This document shows, one piece after another, positions 26,412-39,615 of a DNA stretch of 64,000 nt. The notes beneath the pieces were generated by a model that ran no database searches, was not told the DNA's origin, and saw only the letters and a list, made by a program, of their open reading frames with translations. The DNA is taken from the NCBI GenBank assembly GCA_024305405.1, contig JAKNDB010000092.1:1333501-1397500 (forward strand), given 5' to 3'. Source of the stretch: Dirofilaria immitis. Taxonomy: Eukaryota > Nematoda > Chromadorea > Rhabditida > Onchocercidae. Position 1 is the first letter of the stretch. Each line of letters opens with the position of its first letter. Made by a program: the position numbers and the translations under genes.

Positions 26412-27614
26412 GCCCGAACCTATCAGCAGTACCTACCATTTATCTCGTTATCACTATATTTGATGACTAATCATTCTTTTGCTCTCTGTTTAAATATTTT
26501 AACGCTTTTCGCATTACTGATATCTATTTGTGTACCTCAATTATTTAAAAAGTTCGAAAAGTTCTTTTCTTGCTCATTATTTTGATAAACTATGTGAACT
26601 TTTCAATCTAATCTACCTGGTTTTATTGATCCTGTTGCGAAATGTATATCTCTTCGCTTATCAATTTATCGGAATTTTTAGGATTATATGCATACATTTA
26701 CTTAAATTTACCGTGAAATGTTTAATAAATGCTATGATAAAAGCAATTATATTTCAGAATGTGATTGCTTCAGAATATTAGAATATTTGAAATTGAAGAA
26801 AAAAATCATTTATGTCATTTGCTTTGCTTCTTTCGATCAAGTAATATATCCTATCCTAGAAGTTTGAAGATAAATGCAATGATTTTTGACTGATTATGTT
26901 GATCTGATTTGTTTAATTGTAGAAAATATTAAGAAGAATATTTTGGCTGCTTTTATTATTTGCTTGAGAATGATTATCTCTAAGGAAATCTTTTGCATAT
27001 TCTTTTGATGTCTTCTAGATGAGAAGTCATAATCCTCGTCATGTTCTAATCCTAAAAATTCTTATTGTCTTTGATGAAATAAGCATAACTTTTTTTCTCA
27101 GAAAAGGAAAATATATTTCCATTTCAGTTGATGTTTATAAATATAATTATTCGTTGCTTTCTGCTTGAAATATCATTCTGGCTTATATTCAAAAATTCAT
27201 ACGGAATTTGATTTTAAAGAAAAAATAAACTTGTAATTTAATGCTCAAGATGACAAGATAAAGGCCATTTTAGAACAACTTTTAAACTTTAAACATAAAG
27301 ATCTCCTCACCTTGCTAATCAATATTTTGCAAAGATAAGCTTTTCTTTGGATATAAGCATCAAAATTAAAATTAAAGAAAAACATCAAGACATCATTTTT
27401 CATCGAAATATTGGCCTAAAAAGATGGCAAGGGGAACAACAGACAGGTCGGATAAGGTATGGAGAATGCCGAATTGTTTACATAGCAATTTCGAATTGTA
27501 ATAAACACTTTTTACCACTCAATCGTGGTAAGTGAAGTGTCTTGACAAATAATTTTATTTAATGATAACAGTACCTAATGTAGATGGCAGTACATAATTT
27601 CATTGTCGAAAAGA
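26412..27614. other. Intergenic between F-box and MAM-like genes
   Basis: No supported gene. Just past the tentative F-box stop another frame stays open to a TGA at about 26462 and reads MVEPEPISSTYHLSRYHYI. It could be the true C-terminus if the last donor differs from the one chosen. A 62-codon frame at 27347-27535 has no splice or domain support. Confidence 0.4.
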
Positions 27615-30600
27615 ATGTCTATCATAATTGCATTTCTGGCTTTCATTTATCCAGGTATTTTTAAAAGTTGCGATAATAAGTAATATCAATAAGTTGTTTA
27701 GGATTTTACTATTAATTTTACGTATCATCAAATATCCGACTGCATGAATGCAATATATTCTTCATGGTCAAATTTGCAGAAAAAAGAAATTTTTATAATT
27801 AATGATGATTTCATTTAATGGTATCACCAAAATTATTGATCAAGCATTCGTTTTTACTTTCATTTTAAGTATAAATTTAAAAACTCCTCGTCTTTCTAAT
27901 CACTTATCCAGACTGATAATAAACATTCAATCCATGTGTTAAAAATTTAGGCAGATACCGTATTCTAGCTAATGGTTGCACACCGTTCGATTATAATACT
28001 ATTGCGCAGAATATGGGATTAAGGTCGCATTATACTTTTGGAGAAAATACTCTTCAATCGCAACCAATCGCTATCAGTGAGTGATTGAAATAGTAACAGA
28101 ACAGAATCAACATAAAAGATTATATCCTTAAGCATGTCAAAGTCTTACTGCATGATAGTTATTGTGAACAAGGGAAATTATTTTTTGATTATTCTATAAA
28201 GATGGATGCATTACAAATTCAGTGCAACGATAATTTTCGATCTATGAGCATTGGAATAGAATCCTTCTTTCAAAATGTTTATGTTGTTATTAATATTCTG
28301 CACCTATTGTCTAATTTATTGACATATAATATCAAATTTCTGATTTAGTAATTAGAAAAATAATAGGCAATGAGATAGAGAACGGATCGATTGATGAGAG
28401 TAGCGATTTGTTCTGTTATGATTTTAATTCGAGTTGTCAATGGCATAATCTGAATAACTTGATGATGAACGATGATTTAAACTGGTTTCGTGGTAATGGA
28501 CCTCTTGATCCTAACCGCCTACAGGTTTAGATCAGCTTTTTATTTTTTCTGCTTGAATGCTAGAAAAAGTAAATATATTTCAAACTTTGGATATTAAATT
28601 ATCAAATTAGAAGTTCAAATTTTTTTTAAAATTTAATTTGAAAAGCTGCTAAAACGCAAATATAATTTTCAGTGCACAATTCTTCTATTTAAAATATCCG
28701 CTGTATTTTCTGCAGAATTATTCCACTTATGCTCGATATTAGTAATGAGCTCATTCATACTTTTCATAGAATTCCTTAATGAGTATATAATGAATAATAA
28801 TGACAGTTAAGTCATGAAACTCAAAGTATTTTGCAAAATAATTTTGGAAAATTAGATTTATTACATCCTAATTAATTAGTGTAGAATGGTTCGCATAGGT
28901 ATCAACAGGGACGTATGTTACACCAGATGGAAATTATGGTATTGTGGCAACGGATCAAATCAGATCTCCAAATTCAAAAGCGACATTAGTTAGCGATGTG
29001 ATAACTTGTCAGTTTGGATTTGGGAATTGCGATTCATGTAAGCACATATTTTCAGATTGATTTCAGAGATGATTTAAAAATGAACATAGGATAGATGATC
29101 TTCAGCATTATTTCACTTTTAACAAAGATAAATTATTATTGAAAATTAGCTAAAATTTGAAAGAAGTAAATAGCATGAAAAAGACTACAAAATGATAATT
29201 AGTTATATACTGTAAATTTTGAAACAGAAAATAAAAAATCGTGAGAAATTGGAAGTTACTGAGAGACATTCGATTGATTTAGTAGTATATTGTTTTGCAT
29301 TATAAATTGTATTCATTATTTCAGGTACTGGATAAGTCCGGAAGTAAGATTGATAGTATGTCTAAAACGTACTAGTCAGCCATACCCGAATTTTGATTTT
29401 TGCACTAAACCGATAAGAGGAGGCAGTCCAGGACCTGCGCAAATTAGCATTGCTGACCTTGGAAATCAACCATTTCAGGTTTATTTCTGGTTTTAAATTA
29501 AATGATTAAAAGTGTCTGAAAAATATTTCAGACTATTCGATTCTTCATTCATTTGATTTCTTATAATATCATAATTTTTTTTAACTATTTCGTTATCAAA
29601 TTAGTAATATCATAATTAGGCAAGAATTCTGATTAATTTGGTTAGACCCAAATATTGGAAGTTGTTCTAGAAAACAAAAGGAACACTTCTCAGACAATTT
29701 TCATTTATATTGCAGATTTTGATTCAAGCTGATAACTTCATATTTCATTCTGCAAATCTGGAAGGCGGTTTTGCAATCATTGATAATTTAGAGTATTATG
29801 GCAAGCTGTGCTCCGATCTTACTGCTTTTCCGATTAATGTATTTTTGAATTTAAATTGTATTTGTATTTGCTAAAATTTAAATTCAACCTTTGATCTTTT
29901 ATAGTAATTTTTCTGCTCACTTTAAAAGCATCGTGAAGAAATAATGCTATAGTCTGATTTCAATATTTCATAGCTTATATTTGTATTCATTCAACTCTAA
30001 CTTTAATTCCGAAATTTAATTTATTTTCTAGCAAGATCTCATTATATCGCAAATCATGCAAGATGAAAATGAGTCGATGGAAAATCCCAATATGCAAAGC
30101 ACTCTTGAGGTTTACAAACCAGTATGTAATGTACTACAATGTACATTCAACAACAATGATGACCAATGTGGTATAAATATTTCGAATTCAATTTGGTTCG
30201 TTGCACGTGCTGGTATTGATAGAATTCAAATAGACAACAACATTTCCAATTCGCTTTATAACCCAGGTAAAGTAAATTATTGATAATTTAAAATTTTGAG
30301 AAGAGAATTTAAATCGGAAATGCAACTAAACTTAAATTACTACTCGAAATGTGAAAAGAATTCTAAATACATTATTAGATATGTTAATATACAAATGATT
30401 TTACAAAATGGATGCATGAATCTCCTTCACTTTCATAATCGAACTTATAAACTTCATTCCAAACATTATTTCATTTTTAATTAAAATATAAAATGCAAAA
30501 TATTTTCCAGCGACTTCGTTTATTTACATCGCAGGACCCGTAACAAAGGCTCGTCTTTATACTGCATCCTTTCAATCCACCGTTAATTTCAACTTTGTTT

Positions 30601-30944
30601 TCGCTTATTATAAAACTTCAAACAACCCGAAACTTCGAGTTATCGTCAAAATGAGAGGAACACCTGTAGAGAAAATTATTTTCACGGTATCTCAATCACT
30701 CTCCTTCTTTAAAACAGTTGCTGTTTCTTATATATTATTTCCATCAAAAATTACATTATGCACTAAAATTTATGTTGTTCTGCTTTTACAGATTCCAGTA
30801 AAGAAGAAACAGACCAATCGGTGGTATCGAGAATTAACTTCATTACAAGCAGGAATCTACGAATATGTCAGTTTTCAGATATCTTCAAACATGATTGCCG
30901 AGATTAGTAAGAGAGATAGCTTTGAAAAAATCAAGACTCCTTAA
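27615..30944 (+). CDS. Secreted MAM-like domain protein
   Basis: Extracellular protein of unknown role. Exons: 27615-27654, 27951-28076, 28349-28524, 28899-29037 (or to 29041), 29325-29478, 29716-29838, 30032-30266, 30511-30686, 30792-30944; about 440 aa. Exon 1 encodes a signal peptide (MSIIIAFLAFIYPG). A MAM-type domain follows: SSDLFCYDFNSSCQWHN, MMNDDLNWFRGNGPLD, STGTYVTPDGNYGIV, ATLVSDVITCQFG, YWISPEVRLIVCLK, and FAIIDNLEYYGKLCSD closing the fold. A second, weaker copy of the layout runs from VCNVLQCTFNNNDDQCG through ATSFIYIAGP, FNFVFAYYKTSNNPKLRV and LQAGIYEYVSFQI. Paired cysteines support secretion. Oddity: the strong donor after 29037 (GTAAGC) leaves exon 5 out of frame by one base; a GC donor after 29041 restores frame. 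No transmembrane segment is visible at the C-terminus. The domain call is by motif order only. Confidence 0.8.
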
Positions 30945-32159
30945 AGAAATACGTAGAACTGATAAGGCTCAAAGCTTATAATCAGAACCATGTTACAACA
31001 TCAATGCGCCATATCTTCTACGATGTACCGCCAACTTCTACACTGTTTAAAATCTAAACCTTAGGCAATGGTACGAATTTGAAATCTGAGAATATTTTTA
31101 GCCTGACCTCAAGAATGTTGTGCAAATACTTTGCAGATGGCTATAGAGATTCAAAATCTGGATGATAAGGAATATATCGGTATTGGCGACTTCTTAGTAT
31201 TGGATTCACAGAAGAGAACAATGTGTTCTCAACAAAGAAATTCCTGATTCTGACTTTCAATTTAATATTTAATAAACAAAAGTTTTGTTGTAGAATGTAA
31301 TCTAAATAACTAATATGTATTTTACAATTATTGAATCGTTCTACAAATACATTTGTATGCTTCATACTCATCCCACAAAGACATTTGGCATCATCAAACA
31401 TAATTTTAAAAAATAATTTTTGGAAATGACGCTTGAGCAAATAAATCCCTACGCGGCTGCACATTATGAAGATTCCTTGAATAACAAAAGTAGCAGCATG
31501 CTAATCCTATTTTGTTTTTTCAGGAAAGAGTTGATGGATTCTAAATAATCACAACGATATGATCTTTAAAAGATGTCCAAAAATAATTAATAATCTGCTA
31601 GTCATAAGTTAATCACTCGGACCATTTGCATTCATACAATAATACTAACAAAATATCTTTAAAAGACGTTTCTTTCGATAGCTAGTTGAGAAATGTACAA
31701 ACTTAGCAAAAGAGATATAAAATTCATTTAGACAAAAGGATAACCGTTTAGAAGAAATCACACGACGAAGCTGGACAGATTTTAAAAGTAATTTCAAAAT
31801 AATTGCATTAGAATTGTTATGTTGTATTTGCTGCAATGTAATTAGTGCATAATAGCAAAAAATGTTATACAATGAAAACATTATTTCAGATACAATGTAA
31901 CTCTATGAGAAATAAGCTCATTAAAAGGACTGCAAACATGAGCTCAAGAAGAAGGCTACAAAATTAGATGACTGAACAATTGAATCCTTTTCGTGAAATT
32001 AGATAATTGAATGACTAAACGGAATATTTTACACCACGTGATATGCAGTAGGATCCAAAAATGATAAAGCTGCAAAGTCAATTATCTAATGAATCCGAAT
32101 AGACTGATTTAGAAGAAATATGATTAAAAGTACTGTGCAAAGGAATATTTTTTCAAAAA
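30945..32159. other. Convergent 3' region between MAM-like and ECT2-type genes
   Basis: Holds the 3' ends of two genes that converge. A 107-codon minus-strand frame at 31141-31464 and a shorter one at 31645-31881 have no splice signals or family resemblance. No clear terminator element beyond scattered AATAAA-like sequence. Confidence 0.5.
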
Positions 32160-35100
32160 CTACTCCTTAATAGAATTTGAAAATATAGAATCACGACGTC
32201 CAAGTGAAGGTAGAAATGTTGAAGTGGAAAGCATCTGTCGAAAACCACGAGTCGGTACAGTAAAACCAGCCAAATGTATTCTTCCATTTGGTGATGTCCT
32301 CTCAAAACTTTCATCGATTGGATGAAGATTACTACGAGAATGCAACCGTGACAATGTATTTGATATACCCAAATGCACGGTAGACATAGCACGCCTAAAC
32401 TGATTTTGCGGTCGAGCACGAGGAGTTCCTAACGTTTGATATCCGCCAAATGGATTTCGAACTCTGAAAAGAACTATGAAAAGAAAAATGCTAACGCATG
32501 CACTAAATTGATACTTCTACTTCCGGATGAACAAAACTATTGCGACATCATTTCTAAAGTCAGAATTTCAATGAAAAATTATGCTTGCAAAAAAAAAACA
32601 ACCACAAATTACAAAAATGGATAGATTATTTGAAGATCTTTTTTCTGCCTTGCGCTGATTATAAAATTTATGTTTCTTGGCAATTAAGAAAAAATTACTG
32701 AAACACTAAAAGGAACTAAGGATATCTGTATATTTAGAATGATTTTTAATGAGACATTCCATCGGTACTTTTGCTATGCATACGTAAATTTCTAATTTGA
32801 ATAATTGCTTACGCATGGTTTAATGCCTTTTGATAGTAACTACATTTTCTTTGACACCCAGTAATGAAGGATCTTTATCGAAGTCCACTTTTTCCACCAG
32901 CGTATTTCTTCCCACCAATTTATAAACCTGGAATAATGGAAAACAGCTAGCGACAGAATAATATAGTTTCAATCTGAGCCATTATTAAAAAGTAAAGAAA
33001 AATTCAACTTTAAAAATATAGAAATTCAACTTTAAAAATATAAAATTTAAGGGAAAAATTGCCTGATCTGCAACTTCACGTAAAACTTTTCCAGCTCTCC
33101 TTCTTGATTTTCTAAACATTGTGCCACCCAAAATCTTCACCTTGACTAACTCGGAAGGAGAGGACGAATACACTGTTTACATCTAAATTTTTTTACAGTT
33201 GTAGAAAAATTTTGCAGAAACAGATTTAATGAAATTTAATATGATAAAATATGAATCAAAACATCATTTCCAATTTCTAATCATATTTTATGGAGAGACT
33301 AGGATTTCACCAGTATGTGCAAGCCTTTGTATTCTACGAATCGAAGCAAGCATATATTGCTGATAATGCTTGTATTTTTTCTTGTTGTGCCGTAATACCG
33401 AAAAGGACAATTGTTTCGTAAGAGAATAATTTGAGAAACTACGCCGTGTTGGTGTGCTGCTATCTTCATTTCCCGTTCGTACCTCAAAAGAATAGAAAAT
33501 AAAGCAAATTTCCGCAATATTAGTGCTTCAAATTCAGAATAAAAAAATTATATTTTTAATTCTGAAAAGTGAAGTTTTGCTATTAATAATTATTACTAAA
33601 TTTTTAACAAATCTGTGTTTTTGTGACAAGAATTACCTTAACAATTTCTATCAAATCATTAAACAAAAATATGGCCATATGTTTGCTCCGAGTTTTGACC
33701 CATTCATCTTCACCTCCTAATGACAAAACATGCAGTTCGGTTTTTAATGTTCGGGCGCTTGATAATATATCCGCCTGAAACCATTCCCGCACTATCACAT
33801 TTCTCAACTGAAGATTAACCTAACTTTTTAGATCTCTATATTATCTTTTACTATATATATATAGTATACTATATATGATATAAATGTTCTAAAAATACTC
33901 AAATATGTAAACTTTATCAAATTTCGAGCAATTTTAAACTGTATTAAAATGTTACGATTTTTCATCGGCAATCTGAAGTTTAAGTCAAAACAGCTTTTAA
34001 AACATCTCATGAAAAACTTTCGAACATATGCTCATCCTCTCTTCTCTAAACGAAACTTGAGATCTCTATACTTCTGACATAATAACTTACAGGACATCGT
34101 TCAATTTCACTAGATAACTTGAAAATCATTGCGTAAGAATCAGTCTGCCTGCGAGATTCATTCGCTTCCCTGCAAAAACTTATACGGAAGTAAACAAAAT
34201 TCCACATATAACGAGAAATGTTTTGAACAAATCAAATATTACGTGAGAGCTGCCTCCACGGCTCGTTTCGCTTTAACCAAATAGGCATTATCCGGATTTT
34301 TACGATCCGTCTTTTCCAAAATAGCTGCAAGATAACGATATTTTCATTCAGTTGAGAAAAAATCTATAAGAATTAAAAATACCAAATTCTGGAAAAAATA
34401 AATTAAAAAATTTCCTAATCACAACATATGTTTAATAAGTAGATAATTTAAAATAGGCATACCTTTTAGAAGTAAAACTACTGAGTGTAAGCGCTGCACC
34501 GGCCGTACTAATAAATCAGGTAAACTATTTCGCTGACACTCAATTCGACTTTCCGCAGCCTTAGAATTCAAATTTCAAGAACTTTAGATGAAATATTTGT
34601 TAATGATGAACGACAAATCTAATATTTCTACTTATGGTAGAAATACGCATGGTTTATAAAGCCATTTCAGCTTATGTTTCACGATATTATACGATCCAAG
34701 AATTAATTGAAATAAGAGTTGAAAAACACCTGTTATGAATTTCATATAACTACCTTCAAAAAAGCATGAAATTTTGGTTTAGTTTGGTCGCATTCATTCA
34801 GTGTTTGAATGGCTGTATCATAATTATTGATAAATGCTTTATATATCGGCGTCAATTCAGCAGCATGATCCAGCCAAATCTATAAAACGAGATGCAAGTC
34901 TACGATCGATAAAAAGAATTTAGCAAAAATATTGGGAAAATTAGTTCAAATTGTCTTATTACTATTACATTTATTCATTGTATTGCATGGAACAAGTTAA
35001 ATTTTAAAATAAAACAGATAAGAATTATGAATTCTCTATATCCGAATATTAGGATATTCCATATCTTAAAACGTTGTCCTTTAACAAATTGATTAATTTG

Positions 35101-38100
35101 TCATTAGTGAAAATTTCTGGAATACCTAACACTTCTTACTACTATGACTGCATGCTATTCTCTGTTTGAAAAAATATTTTTTTGTTGTTATATTATCCAG
35201 ATCAATAACAGATGATGTAATAGACAAATTATTTCTAATAGCGATTAATTAATATCTAATAATTAATAGCTAAGCATCATTACTTTAGCTTCCTTATATT
35301 CTTATTCCTTCCAAAGAATGCAAAAATATTAGTTGTAAATTCATTGAACATTCGCATGACAAAGGCTTTTGGCATAAAATATTTTTTCTTTGCTGCATTA
35401 TACAGATGAATAACAGATGATGTAAAAGACTAAAAGAACTTTTCCAATTAAGCGTTCATTCATCCAGTGCATTATATAGCTTTGAAGAGTGCGACAGATA
35501 TTTTCGTGAACATCGATTAATGGAGGGATTTTAGCGAATATTTGGCTTATTTCAGCTTTTGTGAGAAGACCACTATCTGTATTTGGTAACTGCGCTTCAA
35601 GAGGTTCTTTGAACACCTGCAATTCTATGCAATTTAAGAAAATCCAAGAAAAAATAAATACAATTATTTAAAAGAAAAATCATCAAAAGCGTAAAAGCAG
35701 AAAGATAAAGTAATTTGGACGAAATGATGGGAAAAGTGCAAACATTATAATATTAATCAAATCCATAAGCATTATTCACTTAAATCCATACAAATGACTA
35801 CTTAAATCTCTAAGATTAATATAGAATATGGAAATATAATAACATCCAGAACCGCCGTTATCCTCATATGATTTTTGTTTCTAGTAAGAAAACCATTTAT
35901 GGAAATTTTCTCCAAATTAAATATAAGTAATATAATAGTATAACAAATCTAGAGGTTCCCTTATTTACATATCATTGCAATAATAGAAAGTATAGATACC
36001 TGCACAACAATTTTCAATGCTCTTAAATAATTTTCTTCAGTTTCGAGCATTTCTTTACACACAGCATATCTTTTATTAAGTCTTCGCGGAGAATTGTTTA
36101 ATATCTCAGGATCATCCGTTGACAACAAATGCTCCGAATAATCTGAAACTAATAAGAATTTAATATTTGCTGATTATCTAAACAAGCATCAGTAGCATTA
36201 ACAATTATCATAATCAGTAGTCATATTGTCAGATACATATCAGAGAAGTATGGAATATGATATGTCATGAAAGCAATGTCATATCTGAATCAGATTCAAA
36301 ATAACGTTATAACATTAGTTCTATATTTCAAAAAAGCCAAAGTTTCAGCAAACAAGCAATGACTAACCTGGTAGTGCTGAACAGTTACTACTATCAAGAA
36401 TTTCCATGGATGATCTACAAAAAGATTCTTTAGTTATCACATGGTTATATTAAATAATCGAACGAAAAACGAAATCCTCAATAGTAAAAAATGGAATAAA
36501 TGCTTACTTGGATACCGATTTACTAGCGACTCGACTTGCTGACTCGGCGGTATTTGGCGAGAGCATAAAGTTGTGCCTTGTCCGTTGGCCTTTCCATTTA
36601 TAGATAGTTTCGTTGGCACAGCAGTTCAACTGTACGGAAATCCAAAACCACTGGAAATGATATAATTCGCCTATTAATAATCCTACCTACGTATAACAAA
36701 TTAAAATAATGAATTTTGAATGCAAACTTCTCCGGAAACTAGATGTTGTTTTGGATCGCATCCTTCAACTTTAGCATCTAAAGACGTGGAAACCACGATA
36801 TGAGTAGCTTGCTTCTGATTTGCGGCTACTTTTCCTTCTAAAAACAAGCGTAAAAAAATGATACATTCTATAACAAAATATTCAAAACATTTTTTTGAAT
36901 TCCCCATATTTTTAATTTTCTCGTTTTTGATTACTTAAATTAGACAACTATGATGCCTTATAACTCGATTTTTCCTAAATTTATCATTTTAAATATTCAA
37001 AGATCAGATTAATGAATTTGAATCATGAAATTCTAAACAATATGTATATAGTATAAATGATTTAACGAATGTTCCATTCAGAAAATTCGTATAGAGATAA
37101 GAAGTTGTGGAAAAACTGGTGAAGAAGGATAGTTTAATAAATTAAAGGACATACTATATTCTAAAGTTTTCTCTTTCATTTCGGTTAGGTCCTTCTCACT
37201 ATAGGCGACAAACCATAATGATAATCCACAAAATGGTTCAACCATATATCGATTCATCTACAAAAGCTCGAAATTTCTAAGACTGAAAAGAACAAAATAT
37301 AAAAACTCCATTAGTTTTTAAATAAATGAAGGAAAAGGAATGATAAACAAATTAACGAACAAAGTCAATGGTAGTGACATTGGTTTGTATAGAATTTCTG
37401 GCATCCCATGCAGCCCGCAACCAATCTAAATGCATTACGCGACATCCAATTGACACCGCCATCTATAATGATACAATTTAATATTTATAATTTATTACGC
37501 TGTTAAAAGATATCAGTTTCATTTAGCGAAACATCACTGAAGCACTTTCGCTGTTAAATTACTAAAATTAATGGAAAAAATACCCTATATGTTTTGCCTC
37601 TCGCAGTATCGGTGATTAGATGGGTGGTAGAAGCAGAAAATATTCGCTGGGCGCTACCGCCCATAAAATGCACAAGATCGACAGCTTCCCGACAATTTTT
37701 GGTGGAAAGTCCTGATAAAGCAATTCGCACACCGGACATACTGTCTGTATAAAGTGGACGATTTGGACGAGGCACTAGTAAAGGCTAAAATATGGACATA
37801 TCTACGCGCAAAGAAATAAAACAATGTGTTGGAAATTTGAAATCATTTTTACAATTAATTTCCTATGCTTTAAAAACGAAAAAAATTCAACGAATATTCC
37901 TTGCTAACCTTATTTGTCATATAATCGCTTAGAAGCGATGCTAAGTAAACAACTGTTTTAAGAAAAGATATTATTAATAAAGCAGTTAATTGACAGTACT
38001 TTGCCATCGACGGCACGTTTTCGAATAATTGCTGGACCAATAATTGGTTTCTGACAGGAATTAAGATATTTGAACCAACGGCAATCAATGAATTCACTGC

Positions 38101-38479
38101 ACAAAAAGTGATATTAGCGTCTTCTGTGAACTCATAGCCATCTTCGCTTTCTAACAATTCAATACCGAAATGGTTCTATAAAAATGATCGTAAGATCAAG
38201 AAAAACAATTAGTACAAAGCATTGATTTAAAATGTAGATATATCATGACAAAAAGAATCAAATTAAATTACGAAAAATTGATTCCAAAAAAACAAGATAA
38301 CAAATGAAGCCAATATGTTAACTAACAAAGTGAATGTTTCTATTACCTTCAATAAATCTGTAACTTCTGCATTACTTCTAGCAGCTCCCACAACACAAAC
38401 TCGATTCACTCGTTTAACTTATGATGCCGACCGAACAACTGAATTTTGTCCTACAAAGACTTCTGTTCGGTTTCTGCTG
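32160..38479 (-). CDS. ect-2: ECT2-type Rho guanine nucleotide exchange factor
   Basis: Activates RhoA-family GTPases at the cell cortex for cytokinesis and polarity. Exons in transcript order: about 38479/38417-38347, 38175-38000, 37784-37584, 37462-37361, 37257-37155, 36837-36728, 36650-36508, 36414-36368, 36142-36000, 35616-35440, 34879-34754, 34559-34463, 34324-34243, 34169-34091, 33807-33637, 33482-33311, 33172-33063, 32927-32827, 32463-32160; about 840 aa. Order of parts: N-terminal RVCVVGAARSN; first BRCT with RPLYTDSMSGVRIALSGL, DLVHFMGGSAQRIFSAS, THLITDTARGKTYR; second BRCT with CGLSLWFVAYSEKDLTEMKE, ATHIVVSTS and the WFW motif; DH domain with LETEENYLRALKIVVQVFKE, FAKIPPLIDVHENI, KPKFHAFLK, LPDLLVRPVQRLHSVVLLLK; PH domain with HMAIFLFNDLIEIVK; basic tail PRARPQNQFRRAMSTVHLG. 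Two introns near the 3' end need GC donors. Exon 38175-38000 is one base short, and an in-frame TAA lies at 38421-38419. The start codon was not found. Confidence 0.9.
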
Positions 38480-38979
38480 CTGTCAAAAGAAAATGCAATA
38501 TCATTTAGGGACCCATGCACTCGCGTTTTAACAAATATAATTTTGTTAGATTTATTTAATGAAAAATTATGTTATTTGTGTTAGTTTAACTATATACATT
38601 ATATAATATGCAAATAATTAACAGTTTAAATATATTCACATTATATTTATTGTAAAGCTGCCTTCAATAAAGATTTCCTCGTCTTATTAGATATCATGTA
38701 AAAATGTAAACTCGTGATTCGATGATGTAGGAAAGATATTAACTTTTCGCGATCATTAACGACAGACACAGTATATATTAACAAATTTTAAATGAGAAAA
38801 ATAAATAAATGTGAACGTTTTGGAAAATTTTCTTCCAAAATTTTCACAATTATTTTTCGTTTCTTCATTTATTTTCATGACTACTCATTCATTCACCGAT
38901 TCATTTGCCCCATTGCTCATTTAGTTGCTTATTTATGCTTCACTCATATTATATGTTATATTCAAGACTGCAGTTTATA
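38480..38979. other. Gap between ECT2-type gene and the next candidate
   Basis: About 500 bases with no supported coding frame. It should contain the missing first exon or promoter of the ECT2-type gene. A minus-strand ATG near 38695 opens a 16-codon frame (KTRKSLLKAALQ) whose role is unknown. Confidence 0.4.
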
Positions 38980-39615
38980 TTAAAACAAATCTGAAGATAA
39001 TTTTAAGTAATTCTTAAACTTGATTTAAATTCTAGTTATGAAAGTTCACTTTGAGAAGTTTTCGGTAATCAATAACTTACTGCCGACTGCAAAACTTTCT
39101 GTCACTTCCAAACTAAGAAGGCTTGCAGCAACTTCTGAACTAATTATACTTCCTTCGCCATCCATCGACAATCGACCGCTTAAATAAATTCGATCAAAAA
39201 GAAAGCAGACCACCCAGTCTTCCAGTACTTCTACAAATAAAAATTCCATAACATTTAGATTATTTAAAAGCGTTCTGTTTTTATCTCCCTCTATCTTTTT
39301 CAATAGTTAACAGACCCGAAAGATAAAAATGTGCAAATATAATAATAAGACTGTGTAGCGCAAACGAAGCTTTGCTTAATGTTTAAGCATTTTCTTCTTA
39401 ACAAGGTCAGCTGAAACGTTGTCAATCTGTCTACGGATATCTAATAAAAGAATGTTGGACCCTCTTCCATTCCCACAAGATTCCTTAAGAAAAATCGCAA
39501 ACAATACTGAACGATCACATTCCTTCAACAATAAATTCAAATTTAAAATGTCAAGTTTTCGCATCGAGACCGATCTCTCGTAATTATCGATGATAATAGA
39601 AGACTCAATATGTTC
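38980..39615 (-). CDS. Unidentified candidate gene or partial gene
   Basis: I do not recognise this protein. A coding-like frame is open from 39615 and reads SVSMRKLDILNLNLLLKEC then VLFAIFLKESCGNGRGSNIL. It can leave at a donor after 39435 (C then GTAGAC) and enter an exon at 39230-39081 preceded by TTTGTAG. That exon reads VLEDWVVCFLFDRIYLSGRL and SSEVAASLLSLEVTESFAV, and ends at a good GTAAGT donor. A final exon at 38990-38980 after TCTTCAG would stop three codons later. Phase is kept across all three. The composition and splice signals suggest a real gene, but no start codon was found in the open frame. It may be part of a larger gene whose 5' exons I could not see. There is no overlap with the ECT2-type exons. 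Confidence 0.4.

Noticed and set aside
31141..31464. 107-codon minus-strand frame
   Set aside because: Lies in the convergent 3' region, no family resemblance, no splice signals, composition like random AT-rich DNA.
32153..32419. 88-codon minus-strand frame
   Set aside because: Out-of-frame shadow of the last ECT2-type exon, which reads sensibly in the adjacent frame and joins upstream exons in phase.
33850..33885. Palindromic TATA-rich stretch inside an ECT2-type intron
   Set aside because: Simple AT repeat; no reason to call it regulatory.
38000..38121. 47-nt intron as an explanation of the ECT2-type frame break
   Set aside because: Splicing from after ITFCA to the AG before KPIIGP would keep frame, but it removes about 14 residues that otherwise align without gaps to the first N-terminal domain of ECT2 proteins. 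A missing base is the simpler reading, though not proven.
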